Assembly: GCF_011397635.1 (NCBI RefSeq)
Contig: NC_064770.1
Coordinates: forward strand, 35,612,598-35,676,597
Direction: 5' to 3'
Source of the DNA: Epinephelus fuscoguttatus
Taxonomy: Eukaryota; Chordata; Actinopteri; Perciformes; Serranidae
DNA length: 64,000 nucleotides
Shown here: positions 12,184 to 46,114 of the stretch, piece after piece
Layout of the letters: the number at the start of each line of letters is the position of its first letter
Numbering within the stretch: position 1 is the stretch's first letter
Notes under the pieces: model-generated
What the model was told of the DNA's origin: nothing
What the model saw: the letters and a program-made list of their open reading frames with translations, nothing else
The model's database searches: none
Made by a program: the position numbers and the translations under genes

Positions 12184-13811
12184 TCATTTATGTCGCTTTT
12201 ATTTCATTAGTTTGTGTCAAACCTAATTCATATTTTTCATGTGTATGTGTCTGTGTGAGTGTGTGATCGGATCTTATTTACTTTAATCTTATACTGGCTT
12301 TTATGTGTGTGTTTTCTCATTTTACAGAAATGTACAATGCCATCGTTTTTTTCTGATGACTGGCTCATATGTGCAGTCTGTGGAAAAAATAAATCATGCA
12401 GGTGCACAGAGTAAAAAATGCCACCAGAGATCCTCATGTTTGCAGTCAATGGCTTTATATGTAGGTAGATTTACAAAAAAACAAACAAACAATTCAAACA
12501 ATATGCATAAATATATCTACTATAGTTAGATTACTTAAACAGGGAATAATATCCATCACTATCTGTTGCAATTTCACATTACAGGTAGCAGCCAGCAACA
12601 ACACATATCAGAGCAACAAAGGGTGACTTGTGCAGTAATACATTTCAGTGGTCTGGTTAGCATGTCACTTAGTTGGTAAGCAGAAGGCAAAAATAACACA
12701 ACTCAGATTCACCTGAGCTTTCTAGCCTCTTAAAGGGGAGAAGTAACCAAATACAAATATCAGGTCTGAAAAAACACATTAAAGAGCTTGCACATGTAAT
12801 ATTTATGTGCAGGAGCACGAGAGAAATGATGGTGACTGCTTGGAAGGTAAAATGTGTGAGGTTTGTTTATTGCAGGAGAACACGATGAAAGTTAATGCTG
12901 GTTAAGTCGCTCTTTGACATTTCTTGTTTTTCTGTGCTTCTTTGATCCTTCGCTCTGTTCAGGCTCATGAGGTTCAGTATGGTTCATGTGTGTAACACTG
13001 TCTTAATCAGATAAATCCTAAAGCACGTCATCTACTGTACGCATTATCTTGAAACTAGACAGCTATGTGTTCTTTCTGATGGCAGAGTGCAGTGTATAAA
13101 GCACTGAGATTATAGGCTGTGATCCAGATGTTGTTTAATCTGGAATATTTTTTCAACTGCTGACGTCTCCTAGAGAATTTAGTTCAGGGTTCCTCACTAC
13201 TTCTAACCCCTTTCACCTCATTTACGTATTCAAGATTTTTAGATTCCTAGGCCTTCACACTGTAAACTAACTATCGCATCTGAATGCAGACTACACAGGG
13301 AGTTACCATCTGTGCTATACAATAACCATGCCAACTCTTAACAGTGTGACTGTAGCCAAGCAGAGGGAAATGAAGGCACAGAGGTGTACTGTATATCCAA
13401 CACACTCTGGTGGCTGTTAAAGGACTCGAACAGGTTGTTATTAAGTTGACAGTGCAGGACGCTACCCTGCATATGGTCACTGAGACATCTAACAAAAAAA
13501 AATCTGTGGATGAGCAGTTGTTTAGAATTAACCACGTGGCAACAAAAAGCTGTATGATAAAATGTAATCTATGATCAGCGTCTCCCTGTGGAGCTGGCAA
13601 CACAGGCCAAGAGGCACAGCTTATGTCTTATAACAGGGCCGTGGTGCAGTTCACTTTCAGTTGTATCACAGAATAAACAGTCTTGGTTATTTCTGACCAA
13701 GAAAACTGTTTTCAAAAATCAGGATTGTCTGGAAAATATAAACTTCTGCAATCAGCTCAACTCAAACTAAATGTGCAGTGAACTGATCCCAGTCCTGCTG
13801 TAGAGACTTCG
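12184..13811. other. No gene recognised
   Basis: No supported exon or clear mobile-element terminus is seen. Confidence 0.4.
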
Positions 13812-15505
13812 GGCCCTATCTTGCACCCATTACTAGTTTCAGATTGACGCAGTTCTTATTTTCATGGCCAGCACCCATGTCGTGTGAGTAGCAAATGTAC
13901 TCGCGCCCATCTGTGCACCCATAGAAGTGTAGGTGTTAAAACAAGGTGTGGTCAGGCGCATTGTTGGCGTACTGCTATTCTGAGGCAGCAGGAAATGACT
14001 GCACTATTGACCAACACAAACTTGCTCTAAAGTCAGAATAGCGCAGTATTTTCCTGCTGCTTAAAGGACGCATTGTTCAGACAGTAAGATGCACCGACAT
14101 AGGCGGTTTCATATGTGTATGGGTTGGATTAAATAATACATAATTAACAAGAAAAATATTACATTCTTCAAAATGTGAACATAGCAGAGATCAGAGCAGA
14201 GCTGCTGTCCGACTCCCCATTAAGAGAGATGCTTTGCGCATTTAAACACAGCGAGCAGTGTAATTTAATTGATTATTTCAGAAGCTAAAAGTTCAGTTCT
14301 GTTTCTTCTGTCAAGTTTATAACTACAGTTCTTAGTTTGCTGTTAAATGTCCCGTGATATTTGCTGCAACGACGTCACTGCTCTTACTGCATTAGTCTCA
14401 GCAGTAAACCACTTGCTTCTCCAATTGACCCTTCGCTAAGTCCCACCCCTGGACGCAGACTGGCCAATCATAACGTAGCATCAGGCCAGCTCAGACCAGG
14501 GTCTGACAACAGCACAGCTGTGCTCCATTGACTCTAATGCAGTCGTGTCAGATTTCCGTCATTTTCAGGCTGGTTTTGTGGATTTGGAGCTAAATGTTGT
14601 GCCTGGGGCACGTCGTGTATTAATGATACTCGTTACCTGGAGAGGTTGGAAAAAGATATACATTTCTTCCCTGTTCCAAAACCAAAATCAAACCCTGAAA
14701 AGTGTAGGGTTAGCTAGCTAGCTACTGAAGATATAGCCTACTGAATGTATACACATGCTGCTTTCGCTTTGTAATGATTATAACAGTGAAACAAAGAGCG
14801 ACCCTGCAGTACAGGAACCAGTGAAGGGAAGCAGGGAAACTTTGCTCATATTCAACCAGCTCTGTGTCATCGCAGTGTGTGCAGATGCAGAGGTCCAGGT
14901 GTGAAGCCAAACACTGTTCATCTGCACACACTGCGATGCCACACAGCTGGTTCAATATCAGCAAAGTTTCCCTTTATATTCATTGTCTTGTGTGGCGATC
15001 AGCAGTGATGTGGTGGTTCACTTTTACACTGTGATCTGTAGCCTATAGTTCGGCTTTAGCTTCTAACTATCTTTGTCTTTTTAACCTGTTGTTGCTGCTG
15101 AGTCAGTTTGACATGCTGGATATATCCTTCAAACACAGACTGTAGACCCCTCTGTCTGCATCTCTCTTCCATGCTTACTCTAACAGCTTGTCGGACCACC
15201 ACAAAGGGGCAGGGCTTAGCGAAAGGTCAATTTGCCAAATCCACCATGTAAATAACAGTGCGCCAGGTGTGGGCACATCTGGCTTTTAAAGGGAATAGGA
15301 GATGACACTCTGATTGATTGATTCATGTTACCCCCAAAACACACCTATGAGTAATTAAGGGACTAAATTCAATCCCTTTGCCACTTGTGCCTCACTTTGC
15401 TCCCAGACTACGCTATGTTTAAGTAGCAAAAGTGGCTGGATATGCCCTTAATGCACTTGAGCTATGCTCTTTAGACCATCTGCTATAAATCGTCTAAATA
15501 GGGCC
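13812..15505. mobile_element. Probable DNA transposon with GGCCCTAT terminal inverted repeats
   Basis: The left end GGCCCTATCTTGCACCC and the right end (reverse complement GGCCCTATTTAGACG) form a short terminal inverted repeat of a type common in fish genomes. Inside, 14815-14995 contains an imperfect palindrome: AAACTTTGCTCATATTCAACCAG is mirrored by CTGGTTCAATATCAGCAAAGTTT about 115 bp downstream. No transposase ORF is present and I could not read a convincing target duplication, so the superfamily is open. Confidence 0.5.
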
Positions 15506-16888
15506 TGTACACTCTACACTTTTTACATCACCTCTGATCTTATAACCTCAGTGTGCGCGGGGCATCGATCACCTACTGTGACAGGTGGAATGATGATGGC
15601 AGGTACAGCTGAATACAACAAAAAATAGTACAGACAAATATTACAGGTATAAAAGGATCACTGATGAAAATGTATCTACAGGCTGCCAAAAAACATAAGA
15701 AAAAACATATAACAAATCATGACAGTGCAAAAATTAAAATATGATTAAAAGACTCTCCAACTGTCTCGTTCTTATTTTCCATCAACCTGCGTCCATTGAT
15801 TTGAATATATTATCTATGTGAAAGTGTACACTCAGATTAGTTCCATTGTAGTCAGCAGCAAGTGTTTCTCACTGCAGAAACCATGTGGGAAACCTGATAT
15901 GTCAGAAATAACGTCATCGTGGGAAAAAATATATATATAAATTAGCTTACTAAACTGAATAAATTAAATTTTTAATAAACTGGAAGGGCACTCAGAGAGC
16001 ACAGCCCTCCACCAAGGCTAAATGTCCTATCTTACAATGTTAATGAACATGAAAAATGATTTGTCTATCCCTCCGTGATTCGGAAATTTAATGGGTTCGT
16101 TCTGAGCCCTTCCACCAAGTTTCCTAAAAATCACCCTCGTAGTTTTCCCATAATCCCGCTGATAAACAGACAAACTGAAAACACAACCTCCTTAGTGGAG
16201 GTAATACACATCACAACACCAAAATGGAAAAAACTACAAGTTCCAAATTAAGTAAAATTAAAGGGACATTTGTACCTCGGGACAAAAGTTAAAATACTAA
16301 ATAAGCTGGATGCACCAATGTGCAGGAGGTATTTAAATGTTGTAGGTGGTTAAATTACAAACATCAGATAAATGCAGTGAAGTAAAAAGGGCAATATTTC
16401 TATGTAGTGGAGTTTAAGTAGAAATTCTGTCAAAATGTAGATGCTAAAATACGTTGCAGCGCCCCAAATTGAAATACTTCATTACATTACACTTCTGAAA
16501 AAGCTTAATTGGAGATCTGACTTCCCATAGACTAATTACTAAGAAGGCAACATTCATCAAAGTCAGCTTTTAGTGGTTTTTAGTGTTGATATTCGACTGT
16601 GCTGGTGCACCCAAAACCCATCTGTGTTTTGTCAGTACATTGAATGTGATGCCAGATGCACCCTCAAACATCACAAACCAACTTTAAGGTGGAAATTATA
16701 TGTTAAGTTTGAATTTTAAGGATTCACTGGTCATTGATCACTTCTAGCTTCCAAAATGGCCGTTAGTTTCAATACTAGTGTGTAACTTATTTACAGAAAG
16801 AACACTGAAAGAAAGACAATTAGTTTGACTGACTGACTACAATAAAAGTGACCTTGTGAACACTCGGTGACTCTGCTGCTCTCTCAGG
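15506..16888. other. Downstream flank and probable 3' UTR region of desi1
   Basis: There is no other coding exon. The desi1 3' UTR must lie in this interval on the minus strand. ATTAAA-type candidates (TTTAAT on the plus strand) occur near 15970 and 16086, but no canonical AATAAA signal was evident, so the polyadenylation site is uncertain. Confidence 0.35.
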
Positions 16889-19800
16889 TTACATGTTCCT
16901 CCCCCCGTTGATGACGTTACCTCCTGGAGGGGCGATGTGGATTGAGTCCAGAATGGGCCGCAGTATCTGGCCGAACGGTCTGGAGAGGGAAGGAAGAGAT
17001 TTGATACCTTTAAATAGATCTTAAAATGTAAAGCAAGCGTTTCAAATCAAGTTTCAAAAACCACAGACTGGACTGAAGCCATGGGCAGCTGTCAGACTGA
17101 GTTTCACACTCACGTGGAGAGGACTTCTGATGGAAGGTCAGTGATGTAGGACGGGATGGACCTGCCCGTCAGGAACTGAGCCACCTCATTGGTGAAGGTG
17201 TTGCAGTTGTGCTCAAACAGACGATACCTGTCACCTCTGAACCAATAATTAAGTAATACAGAGAGACATTAGATGACAGCTTTCATGCATTTGTGACAAG
17301 TCAGTTATGAATTTAACCATTTTATTTGGAGTCCCTCCTCTCTCATAAGCTTTACTACTATTTGTGATATAATATTAAAGGGACAGTCCAGCCCTAAAAT
17401 CAAAAATACATATTGTATCTCTCACCTGTAGTGTGATTTTTAAGTCTAGATTGTTTTGTTGGGAGTTGCCGAGTATTGGAGATATCGGCTGTAGAGATAT
17501 CTGCTTTCTCTCCAATATAATGAAACTAGATGTCGGCTTGTGGTGCTCAAAGTGCCAAAAAGATACATTTGAAAAACCCAATGGCAATGTCTCTTTTCAG
17601 AAATAATGATCCAGGTACTTAAGACAATTAACCTTGTTGCGAGCAGCTTCATGTAAGAACTATTTCCTTTATACCATATAACATCCACCAACTGTATCGA
17701 TGCGCAGAAGAAAGCTTGCATCTACTGCTAGTTTACCTAGCATCACTGAGCTAGCTTGCGTTACAGCTCAGCCGAGGACAATGTCCTTAATTGCAACATC
17801 TGAGACATGAGCCTCTCATTCATGAGTAGATGCACACTTCCCTCTGCTTGGTGGGTAGTAGTAGTTTGGTATAACGAAAATAGTTCCTACATGAAACTGC
17901 TCACAACAAGTTCTGCAGATTATCTCGAGTGACCAGGTCATAATTTCTGGAAAGAGACATTGCTGTTTCTCACATGTATTTTCTATCAAACTCCACCTGC
18001 TAACTCTGTCAACACGCAGAAGGAAACGTGCATCTACTCATAAACGAGAGGCTTGTGACAGCTTGAGATGTAAACATTATTGGCCTAATTCTCGGCTGCG
18101 CTGTATCCTTGGCTAGCTCAGTGGTGCTAGCTGAGTTAGCAGTAGATGCACACTTCCTTCTCTGTGGTGATACAGTTGGTGGGTATAGAAAGGAAATAGT
18201 TCCTGCGTGAAACTGCTCACAACAAGTTCTGTAGATTATCTCGAGTAACCAGGTCACGATTTCTGGAAAGAGACATTGCTGTTTGTTAGATGTATTTTTT
18301 GGCGCTTTGAGCACCACAAGCTGAGTGCCATCTAGGTCCATTATGTTAGAGAGAAGGCAGACGTCTTTGCGGTTGATATCTCCAACACTCAGCAACTCAC
18401 ACCAAAACAATCTAGACTGATGAATATCACTACAGGTAAGAGGCAAAATATGTATTTTTGATTTTGTGGTGAACTGTCCCTTTAACTACTACTTTTCTTA
18501 TGGGTGAAAACAGCATAAAGAAGAGATGGATATCAGAGACTCGACCTGTATGTGCTTTCTCCCAGGGAAGAGAGGTACTCCATGAAGATCTCCTCAGACA
18601 CTTCAGTCTCTCCCAGCTCTACCACTGTGTCTGGAGGACCCAGCATAGTCCCACCCTGACAAACACACAGCAGACAAATGGTAAACATCTCAACATTTAC
18701 ACATTATGAAGGCTGTTGAAAAGAGCCACTGATGCTTCACTGCACCAGTAGATAAAAGAATAAACACTCTAGATGAGTTTGGGGTGTTTCTCTGATTAAG
18801 GAGGATAATTGCTAAAAGGCAGGCTAGAATACATCAAGGGAAGACACCGGCAGCACAGTTGGAATGATGTCTGACTGCAGAAAAATGCTATCAGTCCTCC
18901 GGAGTTACAGATCAAAGGATGAAAAGCTAACAAACCAGTTTGACTTTTTGAGGGTAAAGCTGGTGTATATATATTTTTTTGTATTTTATCTATTTATATA
19001 TTTCATATTTCATTTGAAAAGACCAAATCCAACCATGCGTTTATCCCACTAACAAGTATTGTCTGTGTAGCCAAAGAACTGAGCCACATTGAGTGACACC
19101 CTCCTTCATTACAATGGATGTGGGCACTGTGGTTTACTGTGAGTCAGTCCCACAAACACTGTTGTGCTGCTAGAAATACACCACCCGTGGCTGGTCTGAT
19201 AAGACACTGCCCAAGTTCTTGGGAAATTAGTTGAGTCATTACTTGCTCAAAAAAAGTGTTGTGTGACAGGCTAAGGCTTTGCTGGTTTTGGTCTTTGATC
19301 GGGTTTGTAGAGAGGGAAAAAATAGAATAATATGTATTATGTATGTCCTTTATTAAAAGTATTGTAGGAAATGCAGAAACTGAAGTAGAAGTAATTCAGG
19401 CACATTTAAAACTTTGGTAAACACTTAATTATAACCATCATTAAAACATGGTAAATTTAAAGTTATTCATTTAAGTTTTACGATATTTACCAAAGTTTGA
19501 TTAACTATAAATTAACCATTTATTAATAATGCTTATTATAAAGTGTTACTGTAACATCGTCACAAATTAACACCTGAGAGAATTTAAGAGCATGTGCGTT
19601 TGGCCTCTAACAGCTTGCAACATCTCATTCAAACCTGACTTTATGTCTTGCACATGACTTTTATAAACACACAGATCATATGAACTTTTAGAGATTTAGT
19701 GTTGGCAGCTCTGTGCACACACAGCCTGGAAACATAATCTAAACGACAGGAATCAGACCCAGAAGTTTTCAGGTATTAATAGGTCTCTGGCTCTGCAGTC

Positions 19801-21999
19801 ATCTTCTTCCTGAGCTTGTTTGATGAGACTTGTGTGAAAGGAGTCGGTCCCCTTGTGACAGACTTACCGGCGAACAGCTGGAGATCCCCTCCCCTCCGAA
19901 GAAGAACTCATCACCGTACGCCACTATAGCTGTGTGCCTGGGAGAAAGACAGGCACAAAATTAACACAGAGGTGAATTCAGGTCAGAACAATATTACCTG
20001 GGCTTATTTAAAACTGCAGCTCACTGTCTTTATACCAAATAATGAGCTTGATTAATGTGTCATGTGATTTCTTATGGTGTATCCACACTTGTACAACTCC
20101 CCTTGTCCAATTATGCTTCATTTACAGAATCAGTGACACTTCTTAAAACTCTTTAAATCAATGTTAGCACACTGTTTTAATGTCAACACATTTTACTTGA
20201 TTATTATTTTTGTTTGTGTTGTTTTTATCTGATATTATCATCAGGTAGTGTCTCGTTTTATTTTTGTATTACCAAAATAGTATGATTTATTTTCCCCCAG
20301 TGCAGTCTTCAGGGCAGTTAATATCCAAAATTGCTTATCTTTTTTATCTTTATCTTTATAATTATCATTTTTCTTTTATTTCATTTACTTTCTGTATGAC
20401 TTAAATTGCCTAATTTTATTTGCCTAAGTCCTATAGTGTTATAAAACTTGCTTCAATGACTAAACTATATAAATGAAGTTTACAAGTTGTTATTATTATT
20501 TTGATTTCCTAGATTTTATGAAATTGCTTTGGGCAAAATTCAAAATAAAACAAGTAAAGAATTAACATGGTGCCTTGAGATACAACCAAGTTAAATTTAA
20601 GACTTTTTTAGATCCTTAAATGAAATTTAAGAGCAAACCTCAAAGTAAAGACACTGATGTCACTTCAAAATGAACAGTAAAGATACATGATAACAGTTGG
20701 GTGAGTTTAAGTTTAATGTGTTTAACTTTAAGTTAAGTTCAGAGCTTAATTAAGTTCAGGCTCCTGGCTGTCCCACGCTCCAGACTGAAGCTCAGGGGTG
20801 ATCGTTCCTTTGCTGTGTCTGCCCCCAAACTGTGGAACAGCATCCCCCTCCCAGTTAGATCCACCCCCACCACTGACTCATTTAAGTCCAGGCTCAGAAC
20901 CTACTTTATACATTAGAGTTTGAGATGTGGTTTTCCCTGATGTGTGCCTGTGTGTGTTGTCTCTAAAGGTGTGAGCTGTGTACCTGACAGCTATGTTGCC
21001 TCTTATGTGTGTGTGTTTTAAGCGTCTTATTCCATCTGTACAGCACTTGAGTTGTTTTAAAATGTGCTTTACAAATACATTTGAGTTGAGTTGGGTAATG
21101 TAAAAAGAAAAGAAAATCTCTTTGCTGTCATAAATGCTATTTATTATTGCAATATTTACAGAAATAACGCAAAAAAAATCGTTGTCATCGGTCTGTCCAA
21201 TGATTGTAAACAGTCATTGGGTCTGTCAGGCTGGAGGAATGTTCATGGTCATGCGACTGCAAATATTTGAGACCCATCGAATCTGGATTTAAGACATTTT
21301 AAGACTTGTTACGGACCTGTAAATAACCTGATTACAACAAAATGAGGACAGTATCAGACACCCTGCCAGCAGCTGATTTTAGCATGGTTTAAAAGGATCT
21401 TTATGTTATCTGCTCTGGGGCCAAAATGGGTCACTGGCCTGCACCTGATGGACCAGCACATTGAATAAGAAGCAATGATTTCATGACTTAAGAGCTCTGA
21501 CTTTAAGGTTAAAACAACAGGAAGGAGATTCTTACCATATACCATCCAGCTGTTTGCCTGTAGGAGTAAAAAAAGGACAGTGGTGAGAGGAAGAAGAAGA
21601 AGAAGAAGAAGAAGAAGAAGAAGAAGAAGAAGGGGGCAGGTGATCTTCTGTAGGCTACAAGCTGTTAGTTGATGTCAGCCCCCATTAACCACCATCAAAC
21701 CATTCCTCAACACAAATCAGGCACGCTTGGCAATATTTTCAAAATAAATGTATACAAATAACTAGACCTACATAACTCTATCAAAGATAAGTTCACTACA
21801 CGGTAATGACTGTGTAGAAGCGACTTTACAATATAAGTACCCGGTGTTTGTTATTATCACTTAATTATCCCCGAGGCCAGACTGCATCGGATTTTTCTCA
21901 GTACTTACCTAACATGATGGGACTGAGGCTGCGCGCCATTCCTCTCGACAGATCATAAATATATAACTGTACGTTGTATCGCGTCGCATTCTTTTCCAT
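16889..21999 (-). CDS. desi1: Desumoylating isopeptidase 1 (DeSI-1, PPPDE family), complete, six exons
   Basis: A papain-like cysteine protease of the PPPDE family. DeSI-1 in mammals removes SUMO from selected substrates such as the BZEL repressor and acts as a homodimer in cytoplasm and nucleus. The coding exons on the minus strand are 21999-21909, 21557-21536, 19937-19868, 18655-18546, 17236-17114 and 16979-16889. They total 507 nt, giving 168 residues, the length of the human protein. Splicing phases close exactly at every junction. The N-terminus reads [20 protein letters not shown]. The catalytic pair is visible: His39 in GIWHTAI and Cys109 in FEHNCNTF. Other family blocks are [22 protein letters not shown] and [12 protein letters not shown]. 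Exon 2 is only 22 nt. The exon 4 donor reads GTCGAG, which is weak at position +3. The gene is head to head with flii. The paralogue (desi1a or desi1b) cannot be told from this window. Confidence 0.96.
17375..18485. mobile_element. Fold-back DNA transposon flanked by TTAA (piggyBac-type target), in desi1 intron 4
   Basis: The left end TTAAAGGGACAGTCCAGCCC and the reverse complement of the right end, TTAAAGGGACAGTTCACC, are followed on both arms by the same sequence for about 380 bp. That sequence includes AAAATCAAAAATACATATT, CTAGATTGTTTTG, GGAGATATC and TTGTGGTGCTCAAAG. The middle holds further shuffled arm pieces. TTAA at 17375-17378 and 18482-18485 fits the TTAA target of piggyBac-like elements. 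No transposase is encoded, so it is non-autonomous. The 145-aa minus-strand ORF inside it is incidental. Confidence 0.85.
19405..19556. mobile_element. Small decayed palindromic MITE in desi1 intron 3
   Basis: The left part TTTGGTAAACACTTAATTATAA and the right part TTATTATAAAGTGTTACTG are imperfect reverse complements, with a central inverted repeat (TGGTAAATTTAAAGT against ATATTTACCAAAG). This is the common fish terminus GGTAACACTTTA-TAA. Confidence 0.6.
20755..21105 (+). mobile_element. L2-type LINE 3' end in desi1 intron 2
   Basis: On the plus strand it encodes the typical C-terminus of an L2-like reverse transcriptase: [16 protein letters not shown], then a [11 protein letters not shown] block. 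It is followed by a 3' UTR ending CTGTACAGCACTTGAGTTG, TTTTAAAATGTGCTTTACAAA and the short tandem GAGTTGAGTTG. It is 5'-truncated and antisense to desi1. Confidence 0.85.
21591..21633. repeat. (AAG)n microsatellite in desi1 intron 1
   Basis: About 14 AAG/AGA trinucleotides, just upstream (in desi1 sense) of the 22-nt exon 2; on the desi1 strand it is a CTT pyrimidine tract that may add to the acceptor. Confidence 0.95.
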
Positions 22000-22160
22000 A
22001 ATGTAAACCCACAAACAGCTTCTTTAAATCTTATTTTTCGCTCGGCTGCCGAAGCGACGGACATTTAACGGCACAGCTGACCGGGACCTTCTTTGCGGAT
22101 GATGTCATCACGTTAGAAAATGCGTGGAACACTTCCGATTCCGCTGATTTCAGAATAAAA
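22000..22160 (-). promoter_or_regulatory. Presumed 5' UTR and promoter of desi1
   Basis: Directly upstream of the desi1 start the sequence becomes locally richer in CpG (GCTCGGCTGCCGAAGCGACGG). It contains the palindromic ATF/CRE-like word TGATGTCATCA at 22100-22110. No TATA box is evident. The transcription start is not determined. Confidence 0.4.
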
Positions 22161-22559
22161 GTTTGTCAAGAGGCGTCAACGCAAAGCGTCAGCGACGTAA
22201 CGTGAGCTTTCTCGGAGGGAGATTTATTTTGAAGTCGTATTGCATCTCTTCCGGTCTTACCCTGTTATCTCTAAATGACTTGACAATTTCATTCTCACAG
22301 CTGACAGCGGTTTCTGATACATGTCACAGAGCTTGTAACGGACACACCAGGTCCTGAGACAATCTTGTGATCCGCACTTTGTTTAACTAGAAGAACATCG
22401 TTTTTATTCATGTGTAGACACACTACAATATTGGCAAAATGTTCATGAAGAACTAAAATACCCTGGTTTTAACAGATCTGGGGGAAAGTGCATTTTCCTG
22501 TTATGCACCATGGTCATGGAACAATCTTCAAAAAGATCTAAAATTAGAAACATTTATTC

Positions 22560-23885
22560 ATTATGTTTTTTATTTATTTATTTATTTATTTATTTATTTT
22601 GGGGGGCCACTTTGTTTAAATAGTTGTAGTTTTATTATAGATTTTTTTATAATGTTTGTTTTTGTTTGTTTTTATTTATTTAAATTTTTTCAGGGGGCAC
22701 TAGTTTGAACAGCTGTTATTGTTTCATTGTGGATTTTTGCATTACATGTTTTCTGAGAGCCCACTTTGTTTTAATAACTGTTTTCTAATTTTCCAGCCCT
22801 GATGAAGACCAGCAGTGGTTGAAACATGTTGGCTTTTTAACGAGCTGGCCATTGTATTAAAGGCTTTTTAATCTAATATTTCCTTCCTCATTCTCATTTT
22901 TCTTTGAAGTGCCTGGATTCTTTTCCTGTTTGCAGTAATTAATTTACTGATTGATTGATTTATTGATATTTTGATTGGCTGCTACCTTGGCCAGGTCTCT
23001 CTTGTAAAAAAAATCAAACAAACAAAAAACTCAATGGGACTTCCTGGTTAAATAAAGGTAAAATAAAATAAAATGAAAAAAATAAAATAAAATAGATAAG
23101 AAATGCCACACAAGTATTTGATGTAAAGCAAATTCTTTTATTGTGGATTTTTGTATTATATGTTGTTGTTGTTGTTGTTGTTTGAGGGTCCACTAGTTGA
23201 AATAGCTGTTGTTTCATCGTGGATTTTTGCATTACATGTTTGTTTTTTGTTTTTTTTTAGGGCCCACTTTGTTTTAATAATTGTTGTTTTTTTGTGGATT
23301 TTTTTAAAAACTATTTTTCATTATGTTTTTGCATTTTAATGTGTTTTGATTGGCTGCTACCTTGGCAAGGTCTCTCTTGTAAAAAAAAATCAATCTCAAT
23401 GGGACTTCCTGGTTAAATAAAGGTTAAATAAAATAAAATGAAAAAAAAATAGACTAAAATAAAGAAGAAATATCACACAATTATTTGACGCAAACCAAAT
23501 TCTTTTATTGTGGATTTTTGTATTATATGTGTTTTGTTTTGTTTTTTTTGGTTTGTTTTTTTTTTGAGGGTCCACTAGTTTGAATAGCTGTTTTTGTTTC
23601 ATTGTGTATTTTTGTATTACATGTTTGTTTTTTGTTTTTTTAGGGCCCACTTTTAATAATTGTTGTGTTTTTGTGGATTTTTTTAAAATTATTTTTTATT
23701 TTATTGGCTTTATTATTTATTTATTGGCTGCTACCTTGGCAAGGTCTCTCTTGTAAAAAAAAAATCAATCTCAGTGGGACTTCCTGGTTAAATAAAGGTT
23801 AAATAAAATAAAATGAAAAAAATAGAATAAAATAAAATAAAGAAGAAATATCACACAATTATTTGACGCAAACCAAATTCTAATT
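22560..23885. repeat. Tandem duplications (about 365-390 bp) of a LINE-tail-like sequence
   Basis: The word GGACTTCCTGGTTAAATAAAGG recurs near 23037, 23400 and 23776, each time preceded by TTGGCTGCTACCTTGGC-AGGTCTCTCTTGTAA. The words ATTGTGGATTTTTG-ATTA and GGGCCCACTTTGTTTTAATAA or close variants recur between them. The TACCTTGG...TTAAATAAAGG block is the kind of 3' tail found on fish non-LTR retroelements. A different LINE-like tail (CCCTGATGAAGACCAGCAGTGG) lies at about 22798. The array fills much of the desi1-flii gap. Confidence 0.7.
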
Positions 23886-24318
23886 TACAAAGATAACCTC
23901 CTCAGAGAAATACATGACAGTTCTGATACGGTCAGTATCATCACAGTTATGGGTTAATATCACATGTATCACACATATGAATATGTTTTTATCTTTTGTT
24001 CATTGGAAATATATTCTTGCTGTTTTGAATCGATTTTGAATCTATTAATATGATTGGAAGAATGCAAGATTATGTTTTCCTATGAGAAACTGTATTGTGC
24101 TGTTGAATTATTCTAAATAAAGTTTTAAAAAGACCTTGGTCCACTCGAAGAAGATGTTTGTTGAATGAGGGTCGTGTTATATGAACGTATTTCTCACCAT
24201 CGGCTGTTGAATATTATGGCAGATAGAAACTGGGACACACACACACGACCCTGGATGTCTCGTAACCCCTGGTAACCACTGGAGGGCGCTGCAGTATCTG
24301 TAGTACACACTCCGAAGC

Positions 24319-24386
24319 AGACGGTGGCGGTAATGCGCCTAAAACTCTGATTGTTAACTACCGTTTAAAATCAGAAGAAGAAGAGC
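24319..24386. promoter_or_regulatory. Dispersed GGTGGCGGTAATGCG-type element just upstream of flii
   Basis: The words ACGGTGGCGGTAATGCGCC and AAAATCAGAAGAAGAAGAG, separated by about 27 bp, match a small sequence I recall as recurring upstream of many fish genes. It ends about 80 bp before the flii start codon, so it probably overlaps the core promoter or 5' UTR. The recurrence claim is from memory, not a search. Confidence 0.4.
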
Positions 24387-24467
24387 AGTCAGTCAGCCAG
24401 CCACAACCCTCCCTGCCTCTGGACCAAAATAGACAGTTGAGGGCAGAGCAGCTGAGATCAACCAGAA

Positions 24468-46114
<21,647 letters not shown>

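Noticed and set aside
18009-18446. 145-aa minus-strand ORF in desi1 intron 4
   Set aside because: It falls wholly inside the TTAA fold-back element and is not shared in frame with the other arm or the copy at 11265.
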